Assembly: GCF_001690185.1 (NCBI RefSeq)
Contig: NZ_LZGN01000038.1
Location: forward strand, 496,001-560,000
DNA length: 64,000 nucleotides
Direction: 5' to 3'
Origin: Gilliamella sp. wkB308
GTDB taxonomy: Bacteria > Pseudomonadota > Gammaproteobacteria > Enterobacterales > Orbaceae
Numbering within the stretch: position 1 is the first letter of the stretch; every line of letters starts with the position of its first letter. A program made the translations under genes and the position numbers. Positions 44,988 to 53,818 of this stretch are shown in pieces. A model generated the notes under the pieces. It was not told where the DNA came from. It saw only the letters and a program-made list of their open reading frames with translations, and searched no databases.

Positions 44988-45018
44988 ATTGCCGCTTTAT
45001 GCGGCAATTTTTTTCTTT
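44988..45018 (+). terminator. Rho-independent terminator of potFGHI
   Basis: An 8-bp stem ATTGCCGC / GCGGCAAT with a 5-nt loop, followed by TTTTTTCTTTTT. Confidence 0.9.
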
Positions 45019-45083
45019 TTAAAATCTCCGTGTTTTTTCTTCGGTTTTGTATTATAGTGTCGAGTGTTAGTTAACTAACAAAA

Positions 45084-45290
45084 TTCTCAGGGCGGGGTGT
45101 AAGTCCCCACCGGTGGTATAGCCCACGAGCGCTTAATATTTTAGTCAGTCAATATTTCGAATAGCTAAAATTATTTTGATTATTATGCGAAATGATTTGA
45201 AATGAATTTGAAGATGATTAATGGGTATTAAGGTCTAGCAGATTTGGTGAAATTCCAAAGCCGACAGTAAAAGTCTGGATAAAAGAGAGT
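45084..45290 (+). promoter_or_regulatory. FMN riboswitch (RFN element) controlling ribB
   Basis: All conserved RFN blocks are present in order: TTCTCAGGGCGGGGTG, AAGTCCCCACCGGTGGTA, AGCCCACGAGCGC, then after a long variable arm TCTAGCAGATTTGGTGAAAT, TCCAAAGCCGACAGTA, AAAGTCTGGAT and the closing AAAGAGAG. FMN binding should reduce ribB expression. The variable arm (45133-45231, about 99 nt) is far longer than the roughly 18 nt in E. coli ribB. It is followed by the expression platform at 45367-45511. Confidence 0.95.
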
Positions 45291-45366
45291 TGCTTATCTT
45301 TTCTTAATTTGCTATTGGTTGCATAGTTAACTTTTTTAGCAATATCACTATGGTCAAGCACAGCCC

Positions 45367-45511
45367 TGATTCTGGTATTGAGTTTATTTTTAATTAAATT
45401 AGCTTGAGAATGCATAAAATACGATTGATAAGTATTAATTTTGGATTATCAGGATAATTTAGAAAAATAATAAATATATTAAAAAAGGACCTAGGTATTT
45501 ACCATGAATCA
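45367..45511 (+). promoter_or_regulatory. ribB expression platform: start-codon sequestering pair
   Basis: TGATTCTGGTA at 45367-45377 can pair with TACCATGAATCA at 45500-45511: six pairs, a small internal loop and four pairs. The second element contains the ribB ATG, so pairing would hide the start codon. E. coli ribB has a similar CCTGATTCTGGTA and ACCATGAATCAG arrangement. This suggests translational control by the FMN riboswitch. Confidence 0.6.
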
Positions 45512-46142
45512 GTTTAATTTAAATGAATTTGGAACCCCATTAGAACGTGTCAAAAATGCGATTGCATCCATTCAAGCAGGGCAAGGCGTGTTAGTTTTAG
45601 ATGATGAAGATCGGGAAAATGAAGGTGATATTATTTGGGCAGCGCAAACCATAACGACAGAACAAATGGCACTGACAATCCGTCATGGAAGCGGAATTGT
45701 TTGCTTATGTATGCCAAAAGAACAGTGTGATAAATTGAATCTTTCTATGATGGTGGCAAATAATACCAGTAAAAATCATACAGCCTTTACTATTTCAATT
45801 GAAGCGGCTGAGGGAGTGTCAACTGGCGTATCAGCGGCAGATCGCGTTACCACAATTAAAGCTGCCGTAGCCGATGAAGCTAAACCCAGTGACTTAAATC
45901 ATCCTGGTCATGTTTTTCCACTGGTAGCAAAAGAAGGTGGAGTTCTTGCTCGTCGAGGACACACCGAAGCATCGGTTGATTTGGTTAAACTAGCCGGATT
46001 CAAACCTGCCGCTGTGATTTGCGAATTAACGAATGATGATGGTTCAATGGCAAGAGCGCCCCAAGTGGTTGAGTTCGCTAAAAAGCATCAATTGCCTGTG
46101 GTGACAATAGAAGATATAGCAAACTATTTACAGTCTTTATAA
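45504..46142 (+). CDS. ribB: 3,4-dihydroxy-2-butanone 4-phosphate synthase RibB
   Basis: A 212-residue DHBP synthase, which makes the four-carbon unit of riboflavin from ribulose 5-phosphate. It has the acidic loop [13 protein letters not shown], the [12 protein letters not shown] block, [24 protein letters not shown] and [25 protein letters not shown] with its catalytic His and Glu. No fused GTP cyclohydrolase II domain, as in E. coli. AAAGGACC lies upstream of the ATG. Expression should be controlled by the FMN riboswitch. Confidence 0.97.
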   Translation: MNQFNLNEFGTPLERVKNAIASIQAGQGVLVLDDEDRENEGDIIWAAQTITTEQMALTIRHGSGIVCLCMPKEQCDKLNLSMMVANNTSKNHTAFTISIEAAEGVSTGVSAADRVTTIKAAVADEAKPSDLNHPGHVFPLVAKEGGVLARRGHTEASVDLVKLAGFKPAAVICELTNDDGSMARAPQVVEFAKKHQLPVVTIEDIANYLQSL

Positions 46143-46157
46143 CCATTACGTTAGAAG

Positions 46158-46191
46158 TTTACTTCCTTTTATACAGGGAAGTAAATTTACT
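46158..46191 (+). terminator. Hairpin terminator of ribB
   Basis: A perfect 9-bp stem TTTACTTCC / GGAAGTAAA with a 10-nt loop is followed by TTTACTT. It starts 16 bp after the ribB stop. Confidence 0.65.
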
Positions 46192-46389
46192 TGAAATTGT
46201 GTGCTTAAACATTTATTCATTTATGTTTAAACTGTTTCAATCAACTTATCTTCAACTTTGAGATGAAACGCTGAGAAAGCGAATAATCAGGGTTAGCCTT
46301 GCCAATTGTGTATCTTCATTATAGAATTGAATAAGAATAAGCTAAGTAAATTAGTAGTGATATATCAAAATGTTTTAGTGCGACTTAAG

Positions 46390-46557
46390 TTAGTTTAATC
46401 TTAAACCACGTAGTTTTTCTGCATTAACATGTTGATCTTTCGGTGGCAAACCTTCATGTTTGCGAACCATCTTTTTTTTCAACGATATAAACATCGGTAG
46501 AAAAAGCAAAATCAAGCAATAAGTAAAAATGATAGCAGCGAGGTAGCTATGTTTAGC
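46390..46557 (-). pseudogene. C-terminal remnant of a membrane permease
   Basis: The minus strand is open from about 46557 and reads SYLAAIIFTYCLILLFLPMF (a TM helix), ISLKKKMVRKHEGLPPKD and QHVNAEKLRGLRLN before TAA at 46390. This looks like the last TM helix and cytosolic tail of a transporter whose 5' part has been replaced by the SMR gene, with which it overlaps. The family is not identified. A chance open frame remains possible. 46192-46389 holds nothing I recognise. Confidence 0.4.
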
Positions 46558-46872
46558 ATTAATAAAGAGTGGGGATTTGTTATATTGACCTGCTTTTTTG
46601 AATTATGTTGGATTTTAGGATTTAGTGTTGCAACGGAGTATTGGCATTGGATAATAATTATTACATTAATTATTGTCGATTTTACATTTTTAACTAATGC
46701 CTGTAAGACCATTCCAACAGGTACTGTTTATGCCATATTTTCTGGCGTTGGTGCCGTTGAGGCAACGATTATTGATATGGTGCTTTTTGGTAAAGAAATC
46801 AAAATGATGCAACTCTTTTTTGTAGCATTAATCATAATTGGCGTTGTGCAACTTAAACGTACAGATAGTTAA
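46549..46872 (+). CDS. Small multidrug resistance (SMR) protein, first of a pair
   Basis: A 107-residue four-helix SMR protein with the essential Glu in the first helix (ILTCFFELCWILGF, Glu18) and the loop TIPTGTVYAIFSGVGAVEAT that marks the Gdx/YkkC side of the family. It is followed 29 bp later by a second SMR gene. Such pairs usually form heterodimeric exporters (YkkCD, EbrAB, YvdRS types), with the two subunits in opposite topologies. Substrates could be guanidinium or quaternary cations. No guanidine riboswitch could be seen upstream. Confidence 0.87.
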   Translation: MFSINKEWGFVILTCFFELCWILGFSVATEYWHWIIIITLIIVDFTFLTNACKTIPTGTVYAIFSGVGAVEATIIDMVLFGKEIKMMQLFFVALIIIGVVQLKRTDS

Positions 46873-46901
46873 TCGGCAAAGGTAAGATTGAGGATTTTAT
46901 T

Positions 46902-47216
46902 ATGGGATGGCTTTTAATATTAACGGCATCATTTTTTGAAGTGATAGGGGCAATAGGATTGAAGCTCTATGCTGAACAAAAAAAAGTAATAAGATTAGTT
47001 TTATATTGGGGCGGATTTTTTGTTTCTTTTGTTCTTTTTTATTTCTCTCTGCATTATCTTGAACTCAGTATTGTTTACCCCGTATGGGTTGGACTTGGCA
47101 CATCCGGTGCGGTATTTGCCAATATGTTTTTATTCAATGAGCCTAAAAATTTACCGCGTTTATTGGGATTGGTCATTATTATTGTTGGTGTGGTTGGGCT
47201 GCATATGACAATGTAA
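46902..47216 (+). CDS. SMR protein, second of a pair
   Basis: A 104-residue four-helix SMR protein with the membrane Glu in LTASFFEVIGAIGLK (Glu14) and the loop YPVWVGLGTSGAVFANMFLF. The C-terminal helix RLLGLVIIIVGVVGLHMT ends without a tail. AGGATTTTATT precedes the ATG. It is the natural partner of the upstream SMR protein, with differing charge patterns in the loops as expected for opposite membrane orientations. Confidence 0.87.
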   Translation: MGWLLILTASFFEVIGAIGLKLYAEQKKVIRLVLYWGGFFVSFVLFYFSLHYLELSIVYPVWVGLGTSGAVFANMFLFNEPKNLPRLLGLVIIIVGVVGLHMTM

Positions 47217-47450
47217 AACGCAATGTTAAAGTATTTTCCATTTTTGTTTTTAATTGTTCGCAAACTATTTTCAACTAGATAACTCAAAATTGATAAAGTA
47301 TTTTTATTTATAAAAGATCCGTTTCAAGTCACAGAATTCATCTAAATAGACATTAATTTTAATCTTATAGTCTTCTACTTAATGCATACAAAACTATTAA
47401 ATGAAATTCTTCACTGTAAAAAAGGAATAATGTAAAAAAGGAATTAAGAA
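47217..47450. other. Non-coding stretch between the SMR pair and the peroxiredoxin
   Basis: About 235 bp, AT-rich, between convergent genes. A 14-bp sequence TGTAAAAAAGGAAT is repeated with 16-bp period at 47415 and 47431. No gene seen. Confidence 0.4.
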
Positions 47451-47474
47451 TAAAAAACCGGAGAATATCTCCGG
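47451..47474 (-). terminator. Rho-independent terminator of the peroxiredoxin gene
   Basis: A 7-bp stem CCGGAGA / TCTCCGG with a 3-nt loop (47458-47474) is followed on the minus strand by seven U residues. Confidence 0.8.
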
Positions 47475-47539
47475 CTTATCAAAGTAACTTGAATTGAAAA
47501 TCAATCTTTTCAATAAGTTATTCAGTATAGAGTAGAATA

Positions 47540-48142
47540 TTAAAGTTCGTTAGCGTGTTGTTTTAAGTAACTTGCAACACCATTAGGATTGCCTTGCATA
47601 CCTTGTTTACCTTTAGTCCATTGTGCTGGGCAAACTTCGCCGTGTTCTTCATGGAATTGGAAAGCATCAACAATACGGATCATCTCATCAATATTACGCC
47701 CAATAGGTAAATCATTAATAGTCTCGTGACGAACAATTCCATTTTTATCAATAAAGAATGATGCACGAAGCGCTACACCTGCTTCTGGATGTTCAACACC
47801 ATAAGCTTGCATAATAGTGTGCTTGATATCGGCAACAATTGGGAATTTAACTTCACCAATCCCACCTTTATCTTGCGGAGTGTTTCGCCATGCGTTATGA
47901 ACATATTCTGAGTCCATTGAAACACCAATAACTTCAACACCACGTTTTTTGAATTCTTCAAGACGATGATCGAAAGCAATAATTTCTGATGGACAAACAA
48001 AAGTAAAATCCATTGGCCAAAAGAATACAACGGCATATTTACCTTGAATATGCTGTGCTAAATTAAAGTTATTTACAATTTCACCAGAACCTAAAACTGC
48101 TGATGAAGTAAAATCAGGTGCTTTTCGCGTGACTAATGTCAT
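47540..48142 (-). CDS. 2-Cys peroxiredoxin (AhpC/Prx1 family)
   Basis: A 200-residue typical 2-Cys peroxiredoxin. The peroxidatic Cys lies in FFWPMDFTFVCPSEIIAF, the resolving Cys in HGEVCPAQWTKGKQGM, and the active-site Arg in VGVALRASFFIDKNGIVRH-like GVALRASFFIDK. It reduces H2O2, organic peroxides and peroxynitrite. I start at 48142 with GGAG upstream. The C-terminal extension after the resolving Cys puts it with Prx1/Tsa-type AhpC rather than the 187-residue E. coli AhpC. No ahpF is present, so thioredoxin is the likely reductant. Confidence 0.93.
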   Translation of the reverse strand: MTLVTRKAPDFTSSAVLGSGEIVNNFNLAQHIQGKYAVVFFWPMDFTFVCPSEIIAFDHRLEEFKKRGVEVIGVSMDSEYVHNAWRNTPQDKGGIGEVKFPIVADIKHTIMQAYGVEHPEAGVALRASFFIDKNGIVRHETINDLPIGRNIDEMIRIVDAFQFHEEHGEVCPAQWTKGKQGMQGNPNGVASYLKQHANEL

Positions 48143-48264
48143 GTGTTTCTCCTTGTTTAAAACCAAAAATATTGTAAACCTTGATGGAATGTATTATAGC
48201 AACTGATAAAAATTGTCCAAGTTGTTATTAACAATCGCTTTCATAAGCTCTGACTATGTCAGAC

Positions 48265-49581
48265 TTATGAATTATTCGATTTGCTTAATTTGTGTTTGGG
48301 TTTACCTTTATTTTTAGTGTCACGTAAACGGACTTTAACTTTTTTCTTGGCTGTTTCATCCTGTTTTTTTGCACCACGCTTCAATTTTGATTTATTTGAA
48401 GGTTTTTTCTTACTAGTCGGTTTTGGTGCTTTAGTTTTAGGACGTAATCCTTCAATCGTTCTCAATTTTATGGGTTCTTGAATATAGCGTTCAATTTTCA
48501 GTAATAGATCATTGTCATGTGCTTCAACTAACATGATAGCCGTACCTTTTTTACCTGCTCTTGCTGTACGACCAATACGGTGTAGATAGACATCTGCTGT
48601 TCTTGGCGCATCAAAATTGATGACATGCGTCACATCATCAATATCGATTCCCCGAGCAGCCACATCGGTAGCTACTAAGACGTTGACAGTGTTGTTACTG
48701 ATTCTTTTTATCGCTTCATTGCGTTTTGCTTGTACCATCTCGCCTTCTAAATAACAACTTTGTATACCGGCTTGATGTAACCAAGTTACCAGTTCGTGTA
48801 CACGTTCACGTTTTCGAACAAATACAATTGTTTTTTGAAATTCCTCTTGCTTGAGAAGATGGGTTAATAATGCAACTTTATGATTAAGATCATCAGCACG
48901 ATAATAAAATTGGATGATTTTTTTACGCTCTTTACGGGAAGGGGTCGCATTAATCTCAACGGGGTGATTGAGAATTCGACTGGCAAAATTGAATAAACCT
49001 TCACCTTCCAGTGTCGCTGAAAAAAGTAAGGTTTGTTTGCGCCAACGTGTTTCGGCAGAAATCGTTTCCACATCTTGCGAAAAGCCCATATCTAACATGC
49101 GATCGGCTTCATCTAAGATCAACATTTCCACCGCTCGGCAGTCGAAGTTTTCTTCTTTAATATACTGCAGTAGTCGTCCGGTTGTGGCAATGACAATATC
49201 TTGGTTTTTACTAAATACTTCTGCATGATTCATATAAGCGACACCACCAGTAATTGTCGCAATACTCAGATGCGTTGATTGCGTGAGGTTTTTTGCCTGT
49301 TCTGCAATTTGCATTGCAAGTTCACGCGTTGGCGTTAAAATTAAAATTCTTGGTGGCCCCGGTTTTCGACGCGGAAAATCTAAAAGATGCTGTACCGCTG
49401 GGATTAAAAAAGCAAGTGTTTTACCGGTACCGGTTGGTGCCGATCCTAAGATATCTTTGCCATCTAAAGCTACAGGGATCGTTTGCGCTTGAATTACGGT
49501 AGGGGTAATAATATTTTGGGCTTCGAGATTGTTAATTAATACATCATCTAATTGTAAATCGGAAAAAGTTTGCGTTGTCAT
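48265..49581 (-). CDS. srmB: ATP-dependent DEAD-box RNA helicase SrmB
   Basis: A 438-residue DEAD-box helicase of early 50S ribosome assembly. It has motif I GSAPTGTGKT, PTRELAMQ, TTGRLLQYI, DEAD in LILDEADRMLDMGF, SAT in LLFSATLEG, and VATDVAARGIDI, YLHRIGRTARAG in the second RecA domain. The RWRKQTLLFSATLEG and IVFVRKRERVHEL blocks identify it as SrmB. A Lys/Arg-rich tail (PKPTSKKKPSNKSKLKRGAK) follows. The start at 49581 has AAGG 6 bp upstream. The reading from 49629 is longer but unconserved. Divergent from trmA, as in E. coli-type neighbourhoods of RNA-modification genes. Confidence 0.96.
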   Translation of the reverse strand: MTTQTFSDLQLDDVLINNLEAQNIITPTVIQAQTIPVALDGKDILGSAPTGTGKTLAFLIPAVQHLLDFPRRKPGPPRILILTPTRELAMQIAEQAKNLTQSTHLSIATITGGVAYMNHAEVFSKNQDIVIATTGRLLQYIKEENFDCRAVEMLILDEADRMLDMGFSQDVETISAETRWRKQTLLFSATLEGEGLFNFASRILNHPVEINATPSRKERKKIIQFYYRADDLNHKVALLTHLLKQEEFQKTIVFVRKRERVHELVTWLHQAGIQSCYLEGEMVQAKRNEAIKRISNNTVNVLVATDVAARGIDIDDVTHVINFDAPRTADVYLHRIGRTARAGKKGTAIMLVEAHDNDLLLKIERYIQEPIKLRTIEGLRPKTKAPKPTSKKKPSNKSKLKRGAKKQDETAKKKVKVRLRDTKNKGKPKHKLSKSNNS

Positions 49582-50039
49582 AATGACCTTTATAACGAGA
49601 AATTTAAAACACATTATAACGGCAATCAATATAACTACAATATTATAACACCAATGATTGTCTATGGTGATAACAACATTTACACCAGATGAAAGCTTAA
49701 TGCGCTAATTTTAGCAAATTCTCAGATAATTAATGTCACTGAATGAAAATAACTCATTTAAGTGAATGTAATGTTCATTAAGAAATAAGCATCAATTTTG
49801 ACTAACTGCATAAATTGAATTTCGTCATGCAAATTTGATGCAAAGTGACTTAAAGTTATCGTTGGATGGTATCAGGCTTACCATTGATAGTGGTTTATGA
49901 TAACATAGATAAAATAATGGGGCTAAAATCTGTTGTGATATAATAAGCGAAAATCAATTTTTATATCTCTGTTTAGTCTATGGCATTAAATCAAATTGAC
50001 TATTTTTTTATAACCACTTTCTAATAATCTGAAATTAAA
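49582..50039. other. Divergent srmB-trmA intergenic region
   Basis: About 460 bp of AT-rich sequence that should carry both promoters. GTTGTTATCACC-type imperfect inverted repeats occur near 49640-49680. I did not identify a gene, riboswitch or RNA in it. Confidence 0.4.
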
Positions 50040-51140
50040 ATGGCAGAATGTTTCTCTAACGAAAAATATCAACAACAGCTTGAAAATAAAGTCACAAATT
50101 TAAAAGCGCTTTTATCACATTTTTCATTACCTGATTTAACCGTGTATTCGTCTCCAATCAGTCATTATCGTATGCGTGCAGAATTTAGAATATGGCATGA
50201 TAAAGATGACCTTTATCATATCATGTACGATAAAAATACAAAAAAACGAATAAAAGTAGAAACTTTCCCGATTGCAACAGCACTTATAAATGATGCTATG
50301 CAAAAGATTATTCCGCTTTTAAAACCTAATTATTTGCTTCGCCATATGCTTTTCCAAATCGATTATTTTTCGACATTAAGTGGTGAATTGCTTATTACAC
50401 TTTTATATCACAAAAAATTATCCGATGAATGGCGGGCAGAAGCTGAAAAGTTAAAGCAACAGTTAGCCGAACAAGGTGTTAATTGCCATATTATCGGTCG
50501 AGCAAGTAATCAAAAAATAGTTATTGATGTTGATTATGTTGATGAAGTTTTACCAGTCATGGGTAAAAATTTGATTTATCGCCAAGTTGAAAATAGTTTT
50601 ACGCAGCCTAATGCAGCGGTCAATATTAAAATGCTTGAGTGGGCTATTTCGGTTACGCAAGGTTTAGCCGGTGATCTGCTAGAATTTTATTGTGGAAATG
50701 GTAATTTTTCAATAGCGTTGGCTCGAAATTTCCGAAAAGTATTAGCCACTGAAATTGCCAAAGCTTCGGTCTATTCGGCACAACATAATATTGCGGTCAA
50801 TCATATTAATAATTTGATTATTGTTCGATTATCGGCTGAAGAGTTTACGTCAGCGATAAGAAAAGAACGAGAATTTAATCGATTGAAAGGCATTAACTTA
50901 GATGACTATCAGTGTGATACGGTACTTGTTGATCCACCTCGTGCAGGATTAGACATAGAAACATTAAATAATTTAAAAAGTTATAAAACCATTATTTATA
51001 TTTCTTGTAACCCTCATACATTGCGTGAAAATTTACAGCAATTGACAGAAACGCATTCGATTAAACATTTTGCTTTATTTGATCAGTTTCCTTATACAGA
51101 ACACATCGAAACAGGCATCGTTTTGCATAAAAATAACTGA
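50040..51140 (+). CDS. trmA: tRNA (uracil-54-C5)-methyltransferase TrmA
   Basis: A 366-residue enzyme, the same length as E. coli TrmA, that makes m5U54 (ribothymidine) in tRNA. Features are the N-terminal [30 protein letters not shown], the SAM-binding [24 protein letters not shown], and the catalytic Cys in [14 protein letters not shown]. The ending [11 protein letters not shown] is typical. There is no strong Shine-Dalgarno site before the ATG. A hairpin terminator follows at the stop. Confidence 0.97.
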   Translation: MAECFSNEKYQQQLENKVTNLKALLSHFSLPDLTVYSSPISHYRMRAEFRIWHDKDDLYHIMYDKNTKKRIKVETFPIATALINDAMQKIIPLLKPNYLLRHMLFQIDYFSTLSGELLITLLYHKKLSDEWRAEAEKLKQQLAEQGVNCHIIGRASNQKIVIDVDYVDEVLPVMGKNLIYRQVENSFTQPNAAVNIKMLEWAISVTQGLAGDLLEFYCGNGNFSIALARNFRKVLATEIAKASVYSAQHNIAVNHINNLIIVRLSAEEFTSAIRKEREFNRLKGINLDDYQCDTVLVDPPRAGLDIETLNNLKSYKTIIYISCNPHTLRENLQQLTETHSIKHFALFDQFPYTEHIETGIVLHKNN

Positions 51141-51170
51141 ATTTGATATTCAGATTCAGTTATTTTTGTT
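51135..51170 (+). terminator. Rho-independent terminator of trmA
   Basis: An 8-bp stem AACTGAAT / ATTCAGTT with an 11-nt loop overlaps the stop and is followed by ATTTTTGTT. Confidence 0.75.
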
Positions 51171-51242
51171 AAAATGCCGAGATTTTAAAGTCAATCATTT
51201 ATTGTTTCAGAGATTAATTCGAGCTTATTGTGTTTTATAAGC

Positions 51243-51345
51243 AAAAAAAAACCCTAGATAAACTAGGGCTGCATTAAATTGCAAGGAATGGATGAAAGGA
51301 AATAAAACAATGAAACAATAATGTCTAGCCTCATGAATCATTGTG
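51243..51345 (-). ncRNA. Candidate Hfq-type small RNA, minus strand
   Basis: On the minus strand a strong terminator (stem CCCTAG / CTAGGG, loop ATAAA, then nine U; 51243-51268) has no coding gene upstream of it. About 85 bp further up is an extended -10 TGTTATAGT (51351-51359), with a weak TTAATC -35. The predicted transcript of about 100 nt is U/C-rich, with the anti-Shine-Dalgarno-like TTTCCTTTC and CCATTCCTTG. These are the features of an Hfq-dependent trans-acting sRNA, but expression is unproven and I could not match it to a known family. Confidence 0.45.
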
Positions 51346-51501
51346 TGGATACTATAACAAACACATTCAAACGGATTAATGACAAGTAGATTACAAAATA
51401 GTCATGGAAATATCATGAATGTTTTTGAACTTTTCATATATCATAGGAACAGTATTATGTAAGTTAGATAACCTGATACTTTGGCAAAGGAAATATTTAA
51501 A

Positions 51502-52188
51502 ATGAAATTGTTAGTTGTTGAAGATGAACAGAAAACAGGTGAATACCTTCGTCAAGGATTAATTGAATCAGGCTTTATTGTTGACCTAACCAAAAATGGT
51601 TTAGATGGCTATCATCGGGCAATGACAGAAGATTATGATTTAATTATCCTGGATGTAATGTTACCGGATATTGTTGGTTGGAAAATTGTTCAGTCATTGC
51701 GTGAAGCGGGTAAAGATACCCAAATTATATTGTTGACAGCAATGGGAAGTGTTGAAGATAAAGTTAAAGGATTAAATTTAGGTGCCGACGATTATTTAGT
51801 GAAGCCTTTTTCATTTGCTGAATTATTAGCGAGAGTCAAATCGTTATTAAGACGAAATGTGCCGCAAGTAAACAATTATCAATTAAGTATTGCTGATTTA
51901 GTCATGGATTTGCCAAAGCGAACAGTGACACGTTCAGATAAACGTATCGACCTCACCAATAAAGAGTTTTTACTACTCGAATACTTCTTACGTTACCCAG
52001 GTGAAGTGTTACCGCGATCGTTAATTGCTTCACAAGTTTGGGATATGAATTTTGATAGCGATACTAATGTGATTGATGTAGCCATAAGACGGTTACGTAA
52101 CAAAATTGATGCCGGATTCGAACCTAAACTTATTCATACTGTGCGTGGAATGGGTTATAAAATAGATGTATTGGATGAAACAGAGTAA
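51502..52188 (+). CDS. cusR: OmpR-type response regulator, CusR/CopR-like
   Basis: A 228-residue response regulator. The receiver has [17 protein letters not shown], the phospho-acceptor Asp51 in [10 protein letters not shown] and the Lys in DYLVKPF. The winged-helix output domain has [23 protein letters not shown] and [30 protein letters not shown], typical of the heavy-metal (CusR/PcoR/CopR) branch. I start at 51502, with AAAGGA about 10 bp upstream. It overlaps the sensor kinase gene. No copper-efflux genes are in the window, so the signal and targets are inferred only from family. Confidence 0.85.
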   Translation: MKLLVVEDEQKTGEYLRQGLIESGFIVDLTKNGLDGYHRAMTEDYDLIILDVMLPDIVGWKIVQSLREAGKDTQIILLTAMGSVEDKVKGLNLGADDYLVKPFSFAELLARVKSLLRRNVPQVNNYQLSIADLVMDLPKRTVTRSDKRIDLTNKEFLLLEYFLRYPGEVLPRSLIASQVWDMNFDSDTNVIDVAIRRLRNKIDAGFEPKLIHTVRGMGYKIDVLDETE

Positions 52189-53572
52189 ATTAATTTCCGT
52201 TCGGTTACCCATTATTGTTTGTCTGATAACATGTGGACTACTTTACTGTTTCAGTTATTTGATCGAGCGGTCTTTTGAAAAATTTTCAATCAGACAAAAT
52301 GTGACCGAATTAAATTCGGTTATTACCTCTATTGAAAGAGAACTAACTTATTATTCACCGAATGATAATCGTGATGAATTTATCCAAAATTTATTGCTAA
52401 TCCTTACTGGGCATCATCACTTATTTGTTTATATCATTGATGATATGGGGAAAATAGTCTATCGCACTCGAGGCCCCAATTTAGCGATAGCATTAAAATC
52501 ACAAGAGTTAGAACGAATTATTGAAAATGACAGTACTTCTATTGAGACGATAGATAAATCATCTTATCGAATTGCGGCGTCAAGGGTGATAGGGGAAGAC
52601 GGTAAACGATTCACTACGATTGTTGCCGTTCGTCGTGATGTGCAACTTGAATTTATTAATCGGTTAAGAAACGGATTAGGTCTGCTAATTATTATTTCTT
52701 GTGTGTTAGCATTAATTGGTTCATTCATCAGTATTTACTATACTCAAAAACCAATCAATCGCTTAATCAAGAAGATTGAAAGAATTAGTTTAAATAATTT
52801 AAATTATCGTATTCCAACCTCGTCAGTACCGGTTAAATATGTAAGCTTGGTCAGAGCATTTAATAACATGCTTAATCGTATGGAAGATGTTTTTACTCGT
52901 CAGCATAATTTTACTGCCGACATTGCACATGAGATGCGTACACCGATTACTAATCTTACCACGCAAACGCAAATTGTACTCAATAACGCTCGTACAACAA
53001 ATGAATACCGTGAAATTTTATATTCTAATTTAGAAGAATATGAAAAAATGTCACAAATGATTTCTGATATGTTATTTTTGGCGCAGGCAGACAATCGCCA
53101 GCTTGTGCCTAATTTGATTGACATTGATCTCACTAACATGATTATGATGATGTGTGATTATTTTGAGCCTCTCACCGATGAAAAAAATATTACTTTCCAA
53201 CTCGACGGTCACTGTTCTCACATACAAGGCGATAAAATGATGTTAGGGCGTGCAATTGGTAATATTTTGTCTAATGCGATTCGTTATACACCGAATAACG
53301 AGGTCATAACTATCACATTAAGTCAAATGAGTGAAAAACGGGTTAAGATTATCATCTCTAATCCGGGCAAAAAAATTGATAAAAAACATTTACCACATCT
53401 TTTTGACCGATTCTATCGTGTCGATGAATCACGCCATCGTAATGACAGTTCCGGTGCAGGTATTGGGCTTGCCATTGTTAAATCCATTATTGAGACCCAT
53501 AAGGGATCAATTTATGTAGAATCAGATGATAAATCGATACGTTTTATTATCAATTTACCAACGGCTATTTAA
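52175..53572 (+). CDS. cusS: Sensor histidine kinase, CusS-like
   Basis: A 465-residue sensor kinase with two TM helices (about 8-30 and 165-190), a periplasmic domain of about 130 residues, a HAMP linker ([18 protein letters not shown]), the H-box [16 protein letters not shown] (phospho-His about 252), and N, G1 and G2 boxes ([39 protein letters not shown]). It matches the heavy-metal sensor kinase family (CusS/CopS). It overlaps the regulator gene by 14 bp, and an ATG at 52166 is also possible. The 3' end overlaps yaeP by 8 bp convergently. Confidence 0.85.
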   Translation: MKQSKLISVRLPIIVCLITCGLLYCFSYLIERSFEKFSIRQNVTELNSVITSIERELTYYSPNDNRDEFIQNLLLILTGHHHLFVYIIDDMGKIVYRTRGPNLAIALKSQELERIIENDSTSIETIDKSSYRIAASRVIGEDGKRFTTIVAVRRDVQLEFINRLRNGLGLLIIISCVLALIGSFISIYYTQKPINRLIKKIERISLNNLNYRIPTSSVPVKYVSLVRAFNNMLNRMEDVFTRQHNFTADIAHEMRTPITNLTTQTQIVLNNARTTNEYREILYSNLEEYEKMSQMISDMLFLAQADNRQLVPNLIDIDLTNMIMMMCDYFEPLTDEKNITFQLDGHCSHIQGDKMMLGRAIGNILSNAIRYTPNNEVITITLSQMSEKRVKIIISNPGKKIDKKHLPHLFDRFYRVDESRHRNDSSGAGIGLAIVKSIIETHKGSIYVESDDKSIRFIINLPTAI

Positions 53573-53765
53573 TATCAAAGTCACTCATTAATAAGTTAGC
53601 TGCTGCATAAGCAGCTTTCTCTCTAAGTTCAGCAGGTACTTGTTTATCACCTGCAACTTCATTTAAAACCAACATAACGGCACCTAAAGCATCTTCAACA
53701 TAGCCTAATTCATTACTGCCGATTTGAGCATATTTTTCCCGAATGAGATCACAATATTTATTCAT
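53565..53765 (-). CDS. yaeP: YaeP family protein (UPF0253)
   Basis: A 66-residue protein that matches E. coli YaeP nearly along its length: [56 protein letters not shown]. The function is unknown. It probably forms a small helical cytoplasmic protein. AAAGGAATCTAACTT precedes the ATG. In E. coli it lies near rof and tilS; that context is absent here. The last codons overlap the end of the sensor kinase gene in the opposite strand. Confidence 0.93.
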   Translation of the reverse strand: MNKYCDLIREKYAQIGSNELGYVEDALGAVMLVLNEVAGDKQVPAELREKAAYAAANLLMSDFDIK

Positions 53766-53818
53766 AAGTTAGATTCCTTTAATCTTTTTAAATAACGCTA
53801 TTTCAATTTTATCTCATT

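Noticed and set aside
45218-45415. 65-codon minus-strand ORF
   Set aside because: It lies antisense across the FMN riboswitch and its platform, with no ribosome-binding site or recognisable sequence.
47415-47444. Tandem copy of TGTAAAAAAGGAAT
   Set aside because: Two A-rich copies with 16-bp period in an AT-rich gap; too simple to suggest a function.
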